The notes under the pieces were generated by a model. The model saw nothing but the letters and a program-made list of their open reading frames with translations. It did not search any database and was not told the DNA's origin. From contig NZ_SPVG01000021.1 in NCBI RefSeq assembly GCF_004614165.1, positions 1-39,287 of the forward strand: a stretch of DNA of 39,287 nucleotides, written 5' to 3'. This document shows positions 25,518-35,726 of this stretch, in pieces. The first letter of the stretch is position 1; every line of letters starts with the position of its first letter. Source of the stretch: Duganella callida. Its GTDB lineage: Bacteria; Pseudomonadota; Gammaproteobacteria; Burkholderiales; Burkholderiaceae_D. The translations under genes and the position numbers were made by a program.

Positions 25518-26008
25518 TTGGCGCCTCCCAGAGCCGCCTGGATTTTCGCTTCCAGCTCGGCGCGGTCGCCGTCGCGGAAGCCCGAATGCGCCATCAGCAC
25601 CTTGCCGTCCGGGCCGATCAGCACACTGCTGGGCATGCCCTTGATGCCGTAGCTGCGCGGCGTGCCACCTTGCGGATCGAAAGCGATGGTGAATTTGGCC
25701 GGCACCTGGGCCAGGAACTGCTTCGCGTCCTCGCTCCTGGCGTCAACGTTGACGCCGACGATCTGCAGGCCGCGCGCACCGTACTTGGCCTGCATCTCGT
25801 TCATCCACGGGAAGGACTGCCGGCACGGCCCGCACCAGGAGGCCCAGAAGTCGACATAAACCACCTTGCCCTGCAGGGCCGCCAGCTTGACCGCGCCGGC
25901 CGGGCCCTGAAGATCGAAGGATGGAGCGGATGCGCCCTTGTCGAGCGCCCAGCTGGCGGGCGCGCACAGGGCGGCGGCCAGCAATAAGGGGAGAGTATGT
26001 GTTTTCAT
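25514..26008 (-). CDS. TlpA-like periplasmic thioredoxin
   Basis: A 164-residue exported thioredoxin-fold protein. The signal peptide runs to about residue 21 (A-P-A-S-W-A). The active site W-C-G-P-C is at 58-62, preceded by Y-V-D-F-W-A-S, and the cis-Pro loop G-M-P-S-S is at 124-128. The central insertion and V-G-V-N-V-D place it in the TlpA/ResA group of periplasmic thiol reductases. It is first of the five-gene operon ending with dsbD, which probably keeps it reduced. A role in delivering reductant to the DUF4266 or DUF3570 protein is inferred from gene order. The ribosome binding site (GGGAA) is far from the ATG. Confidence 0.93.
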   Translation of the reverse strand: MKTHTLPLLLAAALCAPASWALDKGASAPSFDLQGPAGAVKLAALQGKVVYVDFWASWCGPCRQSFPWMNEMQAKYGARGLQIVGVNVDARSEDAKQFLAQVPAKFTIAFDPQGGTPRSYGIKGMPSSVLIGPDGKVLMAHSGFRDGDRAELEAKIQAALGGAK

Positions 26009-26048
26009 GACCGTGTATTCCCGGCCATGTTGCGAAGGTTCTCAGCTT

Positions 26049-26066
26049 GCCGAAATTATTTTCGGC
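26049..26066 (-). terminator. Hairpin enclosing the GNAT stop codon
   Basis: GCCGAAA and TTTCGGC form a perfect seven-bp stem around a four-base loop. On the minus strand the TAA stop of the acetyltransferase gene lies in and beside that loop. There is no T run, so it may be a weak terminator, or stabilise the mRNA end, before tlpA 41 bases further on. Confidence 0.4.
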
Positions 26067-26730
26067 CCAGCAGGCGGCCCAGCCACTTGGCGGCGAAGCG
26101 CTTGTTCGCCTTATAGGTGTAATCGAGCACCGCGAACTGCTCGTCCAGCGCCTCTTGCAGCACGCTGGAAGGATTGGCCGGCGGGATTTTGAGATAGGCA
26201 TCCGCCTCGCCATAATCGCGGTGGATCTCCATGCCGGCCTTTTTCGCGATGTGCATCATGGTTTTGTTGGAGGACAGACAGTGCATGTAGAGCGTGTCCA
26301 CATCGTTGTTGCGGCAGTGGATGGCGGCGCGCTCGAACAGCCGGGAACCGACGCCGATGCCGCGCGCGCTGCGGCTGACCGAAACGCCGAATTCGGCCAC
26401 GCGCGCCTTGTCGGTATCGCTGTTCCTCTCCTCGCGCGGCGCAAATGCCAGATGGCCGACGCCGACCAGCCGAAACGTGCGGCTGTATACGCCGAACACC
26501 ATGTCGCGCGAAAAGGCGATGCGGTTGACGTAGTTCGTCAACTGCTCGTCCGGCAGCACGGAGCCGAAGCGCAGCAGACGATCGCTGTGTTCCAGCTCGA
26601 GGAAATGCCGCAGCATGCGGCGGCGGTCGCGTTCGCGCAGCTCCTTCACCAGTACCTTGGGACGGTGCTTGCCGTCCTTATCCTTGCCCCAGCGGCGCAG
26701 CGGATTCTGGAAAAGGTCCATGGAATTCAT
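26056..26730 (-). CDS. GNAT-family N-acetyltransferase
   Basis: A 224-residue cytosolic acetyltransferase. The GNAT fold is seen from F-G-V-Y-S-R near 79, V-G-H-L-A-F at 91-96, A-E-F-G-V-S-V at 112-118 and the acetyl-CoA loop R-G-I-G-V-G at 123-128, then S-N-K-T-M-M-H-I-A-K-K-A-G-M. The first 40 residues are strongly basic (R-R-W-G-K-D-K-D-G-K-H-R-P-K) and the last 20 are basic as well. The acceptor substrate is unknown. The start makes an ATGA overlap with the cca stop, suggesting coupling to tRNA maturation genes only by transcript; ATG 26721 is an alternative start. Confidence 0.88.
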   Translation of the reverse strand: MNSMDLFQNPLRRWGKDKDGKHRPKVLVKELRERDRRRMLRHFLELEHSDRLLRFGSVLPDEQLTNYVNRIAFSRDMVFGVYSRTFRLVGVGHLAFAPREERNSDTDKARVAEFGVSVSRSARGIGVGSRLFERAAIHCRNNDVDTLYMHCLSSNKTMMHIAKKAGMEIHRDYGEADAYLKIPPANPSSVLQEALDEQFAVLDYTYKANKRFAAKWLGRLLGRK

Positions 26731-27983
26731 TCCGCCGCGTCGTCCTCGTCGTCGGCGGCGTTCAGCGCGACCTTGACCGCGCGCACCCGCGCCGCGTGCA
26801 CCCGTTCGGGGATACGTTGCGGATTATCGGCGCAGGATTGCGCGATCTCCCCCGCGTTCACGGCGCGCGCCGCGGCCAGTGCCTGTTCGAGGTAGTCCAG
26901 CTGCGGAAACGGCGCATCGGCAAAGCTGGCGCCGGGGCCGATGCGGCCCCGCGCATCGCATTCCGTGGCCTGCAGCAGCTGCGTGAACCGCGCCGGCTTG
27001 CGGAAGGCGTCGCAGCGCTCGAACAGGGTGACGACGGTGTTCGGCCGCAGCTGCAGCGCGCGGGCGACGTTGCCGTGTTCGCGCGCCGTCATCACCGCCA
27101 GGTCGCGGCTGTCGGTCGGCACGCGCAGGCGCTTGCACACCTGCTCCACCAGCTTGACGCCCATGCCTTCGTGGCCATGGTGCGCCGGCCAGGTGGCCGA
27201 TGGCGTCACGCCCTTGCCCAGGTCGTGCACCAGGCAGGCGAAGCGCACCGGCAGTTCGCGCTCCATCTGAGCGGCGCAATCGATCACCTGCAGGATGTGG
27301 ATGCCGGTGTCGATCTCGGGATGCCATTTTTCCGGCTGCGGCACGCCCCACAGCGCATCCAGCTCCGGCAGGATGCGCGCCAGCGCGCCGCAGTCGCGCA
27401 GCACTTCGAACATGCGCGACGGTTTCTGTTCCATCAGTCCGCGCGACAGTTCCTGCCACACGCGTTCCGGCACCAGCGCATCGACCTCGCCCTGTTCCAC
27501 CATCTGCTTCATCAGCGCGTTGGTTTCCGGCGCCACCGTGAAGTCGGCGAAGCGCGCGGCGAAGCGCGCCAGGCGCAGGATGCGCACCGGATCTTCGGCA
27601 AAGGCGTCCGACACGTGCCGGAACACGCGCCCGGCGATGTCGCGCTGGCCGTGGTATGGGTCGATCAGGGTTCCGTCATCGGCGCGCGCGATGGCGTTGA
27701 TGGTCAGATCGCGCCGCACCAGATCCTCTTCCAGCGTCACATCCGGCGAAGTGTGAAACACGAAGCCCTTGTAGCCGGGCGCGGTCTTGCGCTCGGTGCG
27801 CGCCAGCGCATATTCCTCCTGCGTCCGCGGATGCAGGAACACGGGGAAATCCTTGCCCACCGGGCGGAAGCCCTTGGCCACCATCTCGTCCGGCGTCGCG
27901 CCCACCACCACGTGGTCATGGTCTTTTACCGGGAGGCCGAGCAGTGCGTCGCGCACCGCGCCGCCGACGACGTAAGTCCGCAT
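26727..27983 (-). CDS. cca: Multifunctional CCA-adding enzyme with HD domain
   Basis: Adds and repairs the 3'-terminal CCA of tRNAs. The 418-residue protein closely follows the E. coli pattern: nucleotidyltransferase start M-R-T-Y-V-V-G-G-A-V-R-D-A-L-L-G with metal Asp residues D21 and D23, A-L-A-R-T-E-R-K, R-R-D-L-T-I-N-A and E-D-P-V-R-I-L-R. The C-terminal HD domain carries V-H-D-L-G-K-G and H-H-G-H-E, supporting added phosphohydrolase and phosphatase activities. The acidic tail D-D-E-D-D is an extension. Two ATGs are in tandem at 27986 and 27983; the second matches the family start. The GST stop lies one base before the first. Confidence 0.96.
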   Translation of the reverse strand: MRTYVVGGAVRDALLGLPVKDHDHVVVGATPDEMVAKGFRPVGKDFPVFLHPRTQEEYALARTERKTAPGYKGFVFHTSPDVTLEEDLVRRDLTINAIARADDGTLIDPYHGQRDIAGRVFRHVSDAFAEDPVRILRLARFAARFADFTVAPETNALMKQMVEQGEVDALVPERVWQELSRGLMEQKPSRMFEVLRDCGALARILPELDALWGVPQPEKWHPEIDTGIHILQVIDCAAQMERELPVRFACLVHDLGKGVTPSATWPAHHGHEGMGVKLVEQVCKRLRVPTDSRDLAVMTAREHGNVARALQLRPNTVVTLFERCDAFRKPARFTQLLQATECDARGRIGPGASFADAPFPQLDYLEQALAAARAVNAGEIAQSCADNPQRIPERVHAARVRAVKVALNAADDEDDAAE

Positions 27984-27987
27984 CATC

Positions 27988-28707
27988 TCAGTCCGGCATG
28001 TCGGCGTCGTGCCTGGGCGCCGTTTCGGTTTCGGCCAGCGCCTCGCTGATCCAGCGCGCCACGGCCGGGTGCGAGATCACGCGCTGACAGTACGCATCCA
28101 GCGCCGGCGCCAGCGACACGCCATAGGTGCGGAAGCGCATCACCACCGGCGCATAATAAGCATCCGCGATCGAGAACTCGCCGAACAGGAACTGTTGATG
28201 GCCGAAGCGGCACATGCACTCTTCCCAGATTTCGCTGATGCGGCCGATATCGGCCTGGGTGCCCGGCGTGCGGCCCTTGCCCGGATAGTAGCCACGGATG
28301 TTCATCGACATCGAATTGCGCAGATCGCTGAAGCCCGAATGCATCTCGGCGCACACCGAACGCGCCATCGCGCGCGCCGCCACATCGCGCGGCCACAGAT
28401 GCAGCTCGGGGAACTGCTCGGCCAGATATTCGCAGATCGCCAGGCTGTCCCAGATGGTCATTTCCTCGCCGGCCAGCAGCACCGGCACGCGGCCGGACGC
28501 CGAATAGCTGCAAATGCGGTTGGCGGTGTCGTCCTGGTCCAGCAGTACGCGCACCTCCTGAAACGGAATGCCGAACGCCACCATCGCCACCCAGGGCCGC
28601 ATCGACCACGACGAGTAGTTCTTGTTGCCGATGACCAGCGTCAGGCCCGGCGAGCGCGCCGCGTCCAGCGCCTGCGACAGATGAGGATCGAGTTGGGTGG
28701 TCTGCAT
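27988..28707 (-). CDS. Glutathione S-transferase family protein
   Basis: A 239-residue cytosolic GST-like protein. The N-terminal thioredoxin-like domain, about 22-100, includes L-V-I-G-N-K-N-Y-S-S-W-S-M-R-P-W with candidate catalytic Ser residues, the cis-Pro segment G-R-V-P-V-L and the glutathione-binding W-D-S-L-A-I-C-E-Y-L. An all-helical C-terminal domain contains F-S-I-A-D-A-Y-Y-A-P-V. The first 20 residues are an extra extension. The ATG at 28707 has AGGA about nine bases upstream; the frame is open further upstream, but that part lies opposite real slt sequence and is not GST-like. It sits between slt and cca, all on the minus strand. Confidence 0.9.
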   Translation of the reverse strand: MQTTQLDPHLSQALDAARSPGLTLVIGNKNYSSWSMRPWVAMVAFGIPFQEVRVLLDQDDTANRICSYSASGRVPVLLAGEEMTIWDSLAICEYLAEQFPELHLWPRDVAARAMARSVCAEMHSGFSDLRNSMSMNIRGYYPGKGRTPGTQADIGRISEIWEECMCRFGHQQFLFGEFSIADAYYAPVVMRFRTYGVSLAPALDAYCQRVISHPAVARWISEALAETETAPRHDADMPD

Positions 28708-28733
28708 GTTGAAGCGTCCTGTTTTATTGGGTG

Positions 28734-30704
28734 TCAGCGGGGACCGAAGCTGGTCTCCTGCTCTTCCTGTTCGGTGTAGCCCTTGGGCGTGACATTGCCC
28801 AGGCGGGCCTTCAGCGATTGCGGCCGCCCTTCGAACAGCGCCGCGTAGTAAGTGGCGTTGGACATCACGTTGCGCACGTAGGTCCGCGTTTCCGCATACG
28901 GAATCGATTCGATGAACACGGTGGCGTCCATCGGCCTGCTCAGCGCCGCGCGCCAGGTGCGCAGGCGGCCCGGCCCGGCGTTGTAGGCGGCGGTGGCCAG
29001 GACCTGCGAGCCGTCCATATTCCCCAGCACCATGTTGAGGTAGTTGGTGCCCAGCAGGATGTTGTAGCGCACGTCGCTCATCATCTCCTGCGCGAAGTCG
29101 GTCAGGCCGATCTTCTTGGCCACCCAGCGGCCGGTGGACGGCATCACCTGCATCAGGCCGGAAGCGCCGACGTGCGACTGCGCGTCCATGATGAAGCGCG
29201 ATTCCTGGCGGATCAGGCCATACACCCATGCCTTGTCCAGGCCCAGGGTCTGGGTGGTCGGGTGCATGATGTCATTGTGCGGCGAGGGGAAGCGCTGGGT
29301 GTAATCGACCTGGATGCGGGTACGCTCCGAGGTGTTGACCATGCGGTCCAGGATATTGTTCTGGCGCGCGTATTCGGCCGCGGCCAGGTGTTCGCGTTCG
29401 CTCAGGCCGCGCAGGCCCCAGTTCCACTCGCGCGTGCCCTCGAAACGCAGACGCATGCCGAAGAACTTCAGCGCGCGCTGGAAGTTGGGATTGGCCGCGA
29501 TCGGCGCGATCTCCGCCTGCGTGATCGGCGCGCCGGGCGCCGGAATGGTAATCAGCTTGCCGGTTTCCTCCAGCGCCAGCTGGCCGTAGTAATTCGACTG
29601 GTCGGCGATGCTGCGGTACAGCTGCAGCGCTTCGCCATTCGGCTGGCCGCCGCCGTCCTGCGCCATCAACGCGCGACCGAGCCAGTAGACCCAGGTCGGC
29701 TCGCTGCGCAGCGCGGTCGGCATGCCGCGGATGTTTTTCTCCACCTGGCGCCAGTCGCCGTTGCGCATGGCGATGCGGGTCTTCCACTGGATCTGGTCGA
29801 TCGACAGCGGCGCGCTGCCGGAACGCTTCCAGTAGTCGCCGGTCTCCGGCGACAGCGTGTACGACGACTGCAGCGCGATCGCGGCCCAGGCCTGCTGCTG
29901 TTCCGGCGAGCTCAGTTTCGGCATCGCCTTGTTCAGGCCCAACACCGCCAGCTTGACGCTGGTCTTGGCCAGGCGCCCCAGCGCCACGATGTAGATCTGG
30001 TGTTCGACCTTGCTCGGCCCCATGCCCTTGGCCACCGCCAGCGTCGGCAGATCGACCGCCTGCACCGCCTTTTTTTCCGGACCGTCGAGCAGCGCGACGA
30101 TGCGGCGCGCCTGGCCGGTGGCATTGTGTTCGCCCGCCAGGCGCAGCTGCGCATACAGGTCTTCGGTGTTGAACTGGCCATTCTGATACAGGGTCGCGAT
30201 CAGGTCGGCGCAGGGCTGGCCGTAGACCGAGGGCGCGGTCAACAGCGCGCGCGCATCGTCGGCCACCTTCTGCCCTTTCAGCGCGCGCGAGATCAGCGCA
30301 TAGCATTTGACCTGGGTGTCGTCGTTCAGCACGAACAGCGGCAGCTGCTCGTCGAAGGTGGCCCAGTCGCGCTTGCGGCCGAGCTCCAGCAGCCAGTCGT
30401 TGCGCAGACGGTCGACGATCGCCTGACCATCGTAGCGCCTGAAGAACGCCCGGATTTCGTCCGCCGTGGCATCCTTGAAGTGCGATTTCAGCCGATAATA
30501 ATCGACGTAGGAAGGAATCGAATAATCGGCCAGGCGGGCGGCGTAGAAGTCCGCTTTGTTGGCATCATCCTGGCGTACGGCGTCGCGCAGCAGCAGAAAG
30601 GCGTCATCATCCTTGCGGCTGTCGGTGTTGATATCGTCGGCGTGGGCAAACGAGGTGAAGGCAACAAGCAGGGCGCCGGCGATCCATTTCGAAGCAGAAA
30701 TCAA
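28734..30704 (-). CDS. slt: Soluble lytic murein transglycosylase Slt70-like
   Basis: Periplasmic enzyme that cleaves peptidoglycan glycan strands to 1,6-anhydro-muropeptides. The 656-residue protein has a signal peptide to A-H-A at about 22, a long helical superhelix (about 30-470) of the Slt70 U-domain type, and a C-terminal lysozyme-like SLT domain with G-L-I-R-Q-E-S-R-F (catalytic Glu near 500), G-A-S-G-L-M-Q-V-M-P and A-Y-N-A-G-P-G-R. The E-S-I-P-Y-x-E-T-R-x-Y motif follows. Full length for the family. Only 29 bases separate its start from the divergent cyclo-ligase gene. Confidence 0.93.
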   Translation of the reverse strand: MISASKWIAGALLVAFTSFAHADDINTDSRKDDDAFLLLRDAVRQDDANKADFYAARLADYSIPSYVDYYRLKSHFKDATADEIRAFFRRYDGQAIVDRLRNDWLLELGRKRDWATFDEQLPLFVLNDDTQVKCYALISRALKGQKVADDARALLTAPSVYGQPCADLIATLYQNGQFNTEDLYAQLRLAGEHNATGQARRIVALLDGPEKKAVQAVDLPTLAVAKGMGPSKVEHQIYIVALGRLAKTSVKLAVLGLNKAMPKLSSPEQQQAWAAIALQSSYTLSPETGDYWKRSGSAPLSIDQIQWKTRIAMRNGDWRQVEKNIRGMPTALRSEPTWVYWLGRALMAQDGGGQPNGEALQLYRSIADQSNYYGQLALEETGKLITIPAPGAPITQAEIAPIAANPNFQRALKFFGMRLRFEGTREWNWGLRGLSEREHLAAAEYARQNNILDRMVNTSERTRIQVDYTQRFPSPHNDIMHPTTQTLGLDKAWVYGLIRQESRFIMDAQSHVGASGLMQVMPSTGRWVAKKIGLTDFAQEMMSDVRYNILLGTNYLNMVLGNMDGSQVLATAAYNAGPGRLRTWRAALSRPMDATVFIESIPYAETRTYVRNVMSNATYYAALFEGRPQSLKARLGNVTPKGYTEQEEQETSFGPR

Positions 30705-30733
30705 AGTGCAACTCTCTCAAGTCTTAAATCAAC

Positions 30734-31321
30734 ATGACCAGCGACCCTAGAATACCACGCGAGGCGACCGTCTCACCAGTACAGAAGGCGGAATTGCGGA
30801 AGCAACTGCTCACTGCGCGGCGCGCCATCGACAGCGCCACGCGCGCGCACTGGGACCATGCCATCGGCGAGCAGGTGGTGGCCTGGTGGCAGGAAGCGCG
30901 GCCGGCGGCGCTGGGGGTGTATTGGCCGCTGCGCGACGAGCCGGACCTGCACGCAGCCTACGCCGAACTGGCGCGGCTGGGCGCGCGCCTGCTGCTGCCG
31001 GTGGTGGTGCAAAAGCATGCGGCGCTGGAATTCGCCGCATGGGAAATCGGCGAGACGATGGTGAAAGATGCAATGGGGGTGGCGGTGCCGGCCCAGCTGC
31101 GCCTGCAGGCGGCCTATCCGCCGGCGCTGCTGGTGCCTTGCCTGGGTTTCAACCCGCAAGGTTACCGATTGGGCTATGGTGGCGGCTTCTACGACCGCAC
31201 GCTGGCGCGCCACACGCCGCGCCCGCAGACGCTGGGCATCGCCTACCAGTGCATGCAGGTGCGCTTTCCGAACGACGCACACGATGTGGCGCTGGACCGC
31301 ATCGTCACCGAGGCGGCTTAG
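30734..31321 (+). CDS. 5-formyltetrahydrofolate cyclo-ligase
   Basis: Converts 5-formyl-THF with ATP to 5,10-methenyl-THF in the cytosol, returning a storage folate to the active pool. The 195-residue protein shows the family start K-A-E-L-R-K-Q-L-L-T-A-R-R, the substrate-site L-V-P-C-L-G-F-N and the diagnostic G-Y-R-L-G-Y-G-G-G-F-Y-D-R ATP loop near 149-161. The ribosome binding site is poor, so the start could be a later codon, but residues 1-17 are short and plausible. Divergent from slt; its stop overlaps that of metF by four bases. Confidence 0.93.
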   Translation: MTSDPRIPREATVSPVQKAELRKQLLTARRAIDSATRAHWDHAIGEQVVAWWQEARPAALGVYWPLRDEPDLHAAYAELARLGARLLLPVVVQKHAALEFAAWEIGETMVKDAMGVAVPAQLRLQAAYPPALLVPCLGFNPQGYRLGYGGGFYDRTLARHTPRPQTLGIAYQCMQVRFPNDAHDVALDRIVTEAA

Positions 31322-32151
31322 ACTTTCGCCAGCCGCTCCCACAGGGCGGTGGTGGCCACCGCCTGGTTCATGCTGTAGAAGTGCAGGCCGGGCGCGCCGC
31401 CCTTCAGCAGGCGCTCGCCCAGCGCCGTCACCACGTCCAGGCCGAAAGCCTTGATCGAGGCCGTGTCGTCGCCGAAGCTGGCCAGCTTCAGCCGCACCCA
31501 GCGCGGGATCTCGGCGCCGCACATGTCGGAGAAGCGCATCAACTGCGTGTAGTTCGTGATCGGCATGATGCCCGCCACGATGGGCGCCGTGATCCCCAGC
31601 TTCTGCGCCTGCTCGACGAACTGGAAGTAGGCGTCGGCATTGTAGAAATACTGGGTGATGGCGGCGTTGGCGCCGGCCTTGATCTTGCGCTCGAAGGCCA
31701 GCAGGTCGTCGCGCGGCGAACGCGCCTGCGGGTGTACCTCGGGGTACGCCGCCACCTCGATGTGGAACCAGTCGCCGGTCTCCTGGCGGATGAACTCCAC
31801 CAGCTCGTTGGCGTAGCGGAATTCGCCGGCCGCGCCATAGCCGCTCGGCAGGTCGCCGCGCAGCGCCACCAGGCGCTTGATGTTGTGCGATTTGTATTCG
31901 GCCAGGATGGCGCGGATCGACTCGCGCGTGCCGCCCACGCAGGACAGGTGCGGCGCGGCGTCTTCGCCGGCGGCCATGATTTCCAGCACCGTGTCCAGGG
32001 TGCCGCGCTGGGTGGTGCCGCCGGCGCCGAAGGTCACCGAAAAATACTTGGGTTTGAGCTCGGACAGTTTGGCGCGCGTCACGCGCAGCTTGTCCGCGCC
32101 TTCCGCCGTTTTCGGCGGAAAGAATTCGATACTGAAATTAGGATTGTCCAT
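31318..32151 (-). CDS. metF: 5,10-methylenetetrahydrofolate reductase
   Basis: FAD enzyme that reduces methylene-THF to methyl-THF for methionine synthesis. The 277-residue length is that of bacterial MetF. Visible are the catalytic Glu9 in I-E-F-F-P-P-K, V-T-F-G-A-G-G-T-T, the R-G-D-L-P-S-G loop and I-T-Q-Y-F-Y-N-A-D. The start overlaps the last 14 bases of the small membrane-protein gene, with only a weak GAAGAA ribosome binding site, so its translation is probably coupled. It ends against the cyclo-ligase gene, placing two folate enzymes tail to tail. It is downstream of ahcY, with an intrinsic terminator in between. Confidence 0.95.
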   Translation of the reverse strand: MDNPNFSIEFFPPKTAEGADKLRVTRAKLSELKPKYFSVTFGAGGTTQRGTLDTVLEIMAAGEDAAPHLSCVGGTRESIRAILAEYKSHNIKRLVALRGDLPSGYGAAGEFRYANELVEFIRQETGDWFHIEVAAYPEVHPQARSPRDDLLAFERKIKAGANAAITQYFYNADAYFQFVEQAQKLGITAPIVAGIMPITNYTQLMRFSDMCGAEIPRWVRLKLASFGDDTASIKAFGLDVVTALGERLLKGGAPGLHFYSMNQAVATTALWERLAKV

Positions 32152-32494
32152 CTGGGTTCTTCAAAAGTAAGGTCGACAAAGCCCAGGAAATAATGCTGTA
32201 CAGGATGGCGCCGCCGACGGCCGACAGGAAGCTGTCGACATGGAAACCGTCCACCCACTGCGCCACCAGCCAGAACATGAAGCCGTTGACGATGAAGATG
32301 AACAGGCCGAGCGACACCAGCGTCACCGGCAGCGTCAGCAGCAGCAACACGGGACGTATCAGCGTATTGACCAGGCCCAGGACAAGAGCCGCGACGAGGG
32401 CTGCGCCTATGCTTGTGACATCGACGGAATGCATCAGGTATGGCACTGCCAGCAAGGCAATTGCATTGATTAACCAGGTAAGGACCAAACGCAT
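32138..32494 (-). CDS. Small four-helix membrane protein (phage-holin-4-like family)
   Basis: A 118-residue inner-membrane protein with four hydrophobic segments at about 4-22, 28-48, 52-80 and 90-112. It contains the L-V-N-T-L-I-R-P-V-L-L-L-L-T-L-P segment and F-I-V-N-G-F-M-F-W-L typical of the widespread bacterial family annotated as phage holin family (PF04020-type). Despite the name this family is chromosomal and of unknown function, and nothing phage-like surrounds it. The gene lies between ahcY and metF and overlaps the metF start by 14 bases. Confidence 0.85.
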   Translation of the reverse strand: MRLVLTWLINAIALLAVPYLMHSVDVTSIGAALVAALVLGLVNTLIRPVLLLLTLPVTLVSLGLFIFIVNGFMFWLVAQWVDGFHVDSFLSAVGGAILYSIISWALSTLLLKNPDGQS

Positions 32495-32521
32495 AAGAAA
32501 CTCGCTGCAAGGTGGCTACAG

Positions 32522-32546
32522 AAAAAAGCGGGGCACCTGGCCCCGC
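32522..32546 (-). terminator. Rho-independent terminator of ahcY
   Basis: GCGGGGC (32528-32534) and GCCCCGC (32540-32546) form a seven-bp stem with a five-base loop. On the minus strand it is followed by six T (32527-32522). It lies 16 bases after the ahcY stop. Confidence 0.9.
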
Positions 32547-32561
32547 CTTTACACCATCAAA

Positions 32562-33989
<1,428 letters not shown>

Positions 33990-34020
33990 CACGCCCTCCT
34001 TTCATGAGTTGAAAAAAGTA

Positions 34021-34086
34021 ACGTGAGCGCGGTTGGGGATTTCCGAGCCTGGCGAATTCGGGATTCGTCGCAGCGCCCCTCGGAGC
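34021..34086 (-). promoter_or_regulatory. SAH riboswitch controlling ahcY
   Basis: On the minus strand the leader shows the conserved SAH-riboswitch order. P1 is UCCGAG (34084-34079) with CUCGGA (34047-34042). The core GGCGCUGCGACG follows P1, then the P2 hairpin closed by CGAAU/AUUCG, then GCCAGGCUCGG. The 3' segment GCGCUCACGUUA (34030-34019) can pair with GGGCGC to make the pseudoknot. It lies 31-97 bases before the ahcY ATG. In this class SAH binding raises ahcY expression, so the cell makes hydrolase when SAH accumulates. A TAAAAT just upstream (34096-34091) may be the -10 box. Confidence 0.92.
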
Positions 34087-34239
34087 GGGGATTTTAGCAT
34101 TGATCAACAGGAATGGCGACAACAAATCCCGCTTGCGCTGGCAACTGCCGCCGTATCGGCGGGACGAGCATTGGCAATAGCACCGACTATACTGGCCATT
34201 CCAGGCGCAAAGAATCACCAACCAGAAACTGGAAATATC

Positions 34240-34317
34240 ATGATGCCTACCGACGACCCACGCCGTAAATATTTGCCGCCCAATCCCAAACCGCCTTTAC
34301 CCAAGCGGCCGAAATGA
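34240..34317 (+). CDS. Possible 25-residue Pro/Lys-rich small protein
   Basis: A short plus-strand frame opposite the ahcY leader region, starting at either of two tandem ATGs (34240, 34243) with GGAAATATC upstream. The peptide is charged and Pro-rich, with P-R-R-K-Y then P-P-N-P-K-P-P and a terminal R-P-K. A perfect hairpin begins two bases after its TGA. There is no homologue I recognise. The rest of the 385-base gap 33993-34377 holds only the SAH riboswitch, its promoter and this hairpin. Coding status is uncertain; chance is a fair alternative. Confidence 0.35.
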   Translation: MMPTDDPRRKYLPPNPKPPLPKRPK

Positions 34318-34318
34318 C

Positions 34319-34341
34319 AACGCCCCGGAATCCGGGGCGTT
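34319..34341. terminator. Hairpin downstream of metK
   Basis: AACGCCCCGG and CCGGGGCGTT form a perfect ten-bp stem around AAT. It lies 37 bases after the metK stop on the minus strand and two bases after the small plus-strand frame. Only a scattered T run (TTGTCATTT) follows on the minus strand. It is probably the metK terminator and may work in both directions. Confidence 0.65.
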
Positions 34342-34377
34342 GGCGTATTTAGCTACAGCAGAGCTTGCTTACTGTGC

Positions 34378-35543
<1,166 letters not shown>

Positions 35544-35544
<1 letters not shown>

Positions 35545-35599
35545 CGCGAGCTCCTATATTGGTTAAAAATGTCGGTCGCATCACCAATACGGCTCGCGA
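35544..35599 (-). promoter_or_regulatory. Structured 5' leader enclosing the metK ribosome binding site
   Basis: In the mRNA an outer eight-bp stem pairs UCGCGAGC (35599-35592) with GCUCGCGA (35551-35544); the final A is the first base of the AUG. Inside it a seven-bp stem pairs UAUUGGU (35589-35583) with ACCAAUA (35563-35557), leaving a 19-base loop. The five-base bulge UAGGA (35556-35552) plus the next G is the Shine-Dalgarno sequence. Folding would hide the start region. It does not match a SAM riboswitch class that I know; a regulatory role is inferred. Confidence 0.55.
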
Positions 35600-35726
35600 C
35601 GCTTTAGCGATATTTGTATCCCGCATCGCAAGTTGTCTAATTAACTCAGCGGCTTATTACTACTAACGTGGTATTTTACGCTCTTTTGAAAAAATGTGGC
35701 GGAGTGCAACTCTGTCGTTTCCCAAC

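Noticed and set aside
32101-32120. TTCCGCCGTTTTCGGCGGAA palindrome
   Set aside because: It lies inside the first codons of metF and encodes the conserved P-P-K-T-A-E segment, so it is explained by coding and chance.
32138-32494. Phage-holin label as evidence for a prophage
   Set aside because: The family is common on chromosomes, and there are no other phage genes, integrase or attachment-site repeats nearby.
34033-34239. A longer plus-strand frame covering the SAH riboswitch
   Set aside because: The region is accounted for by the riboswitch on the other strand; only the last 25 codons have plausible coding context.
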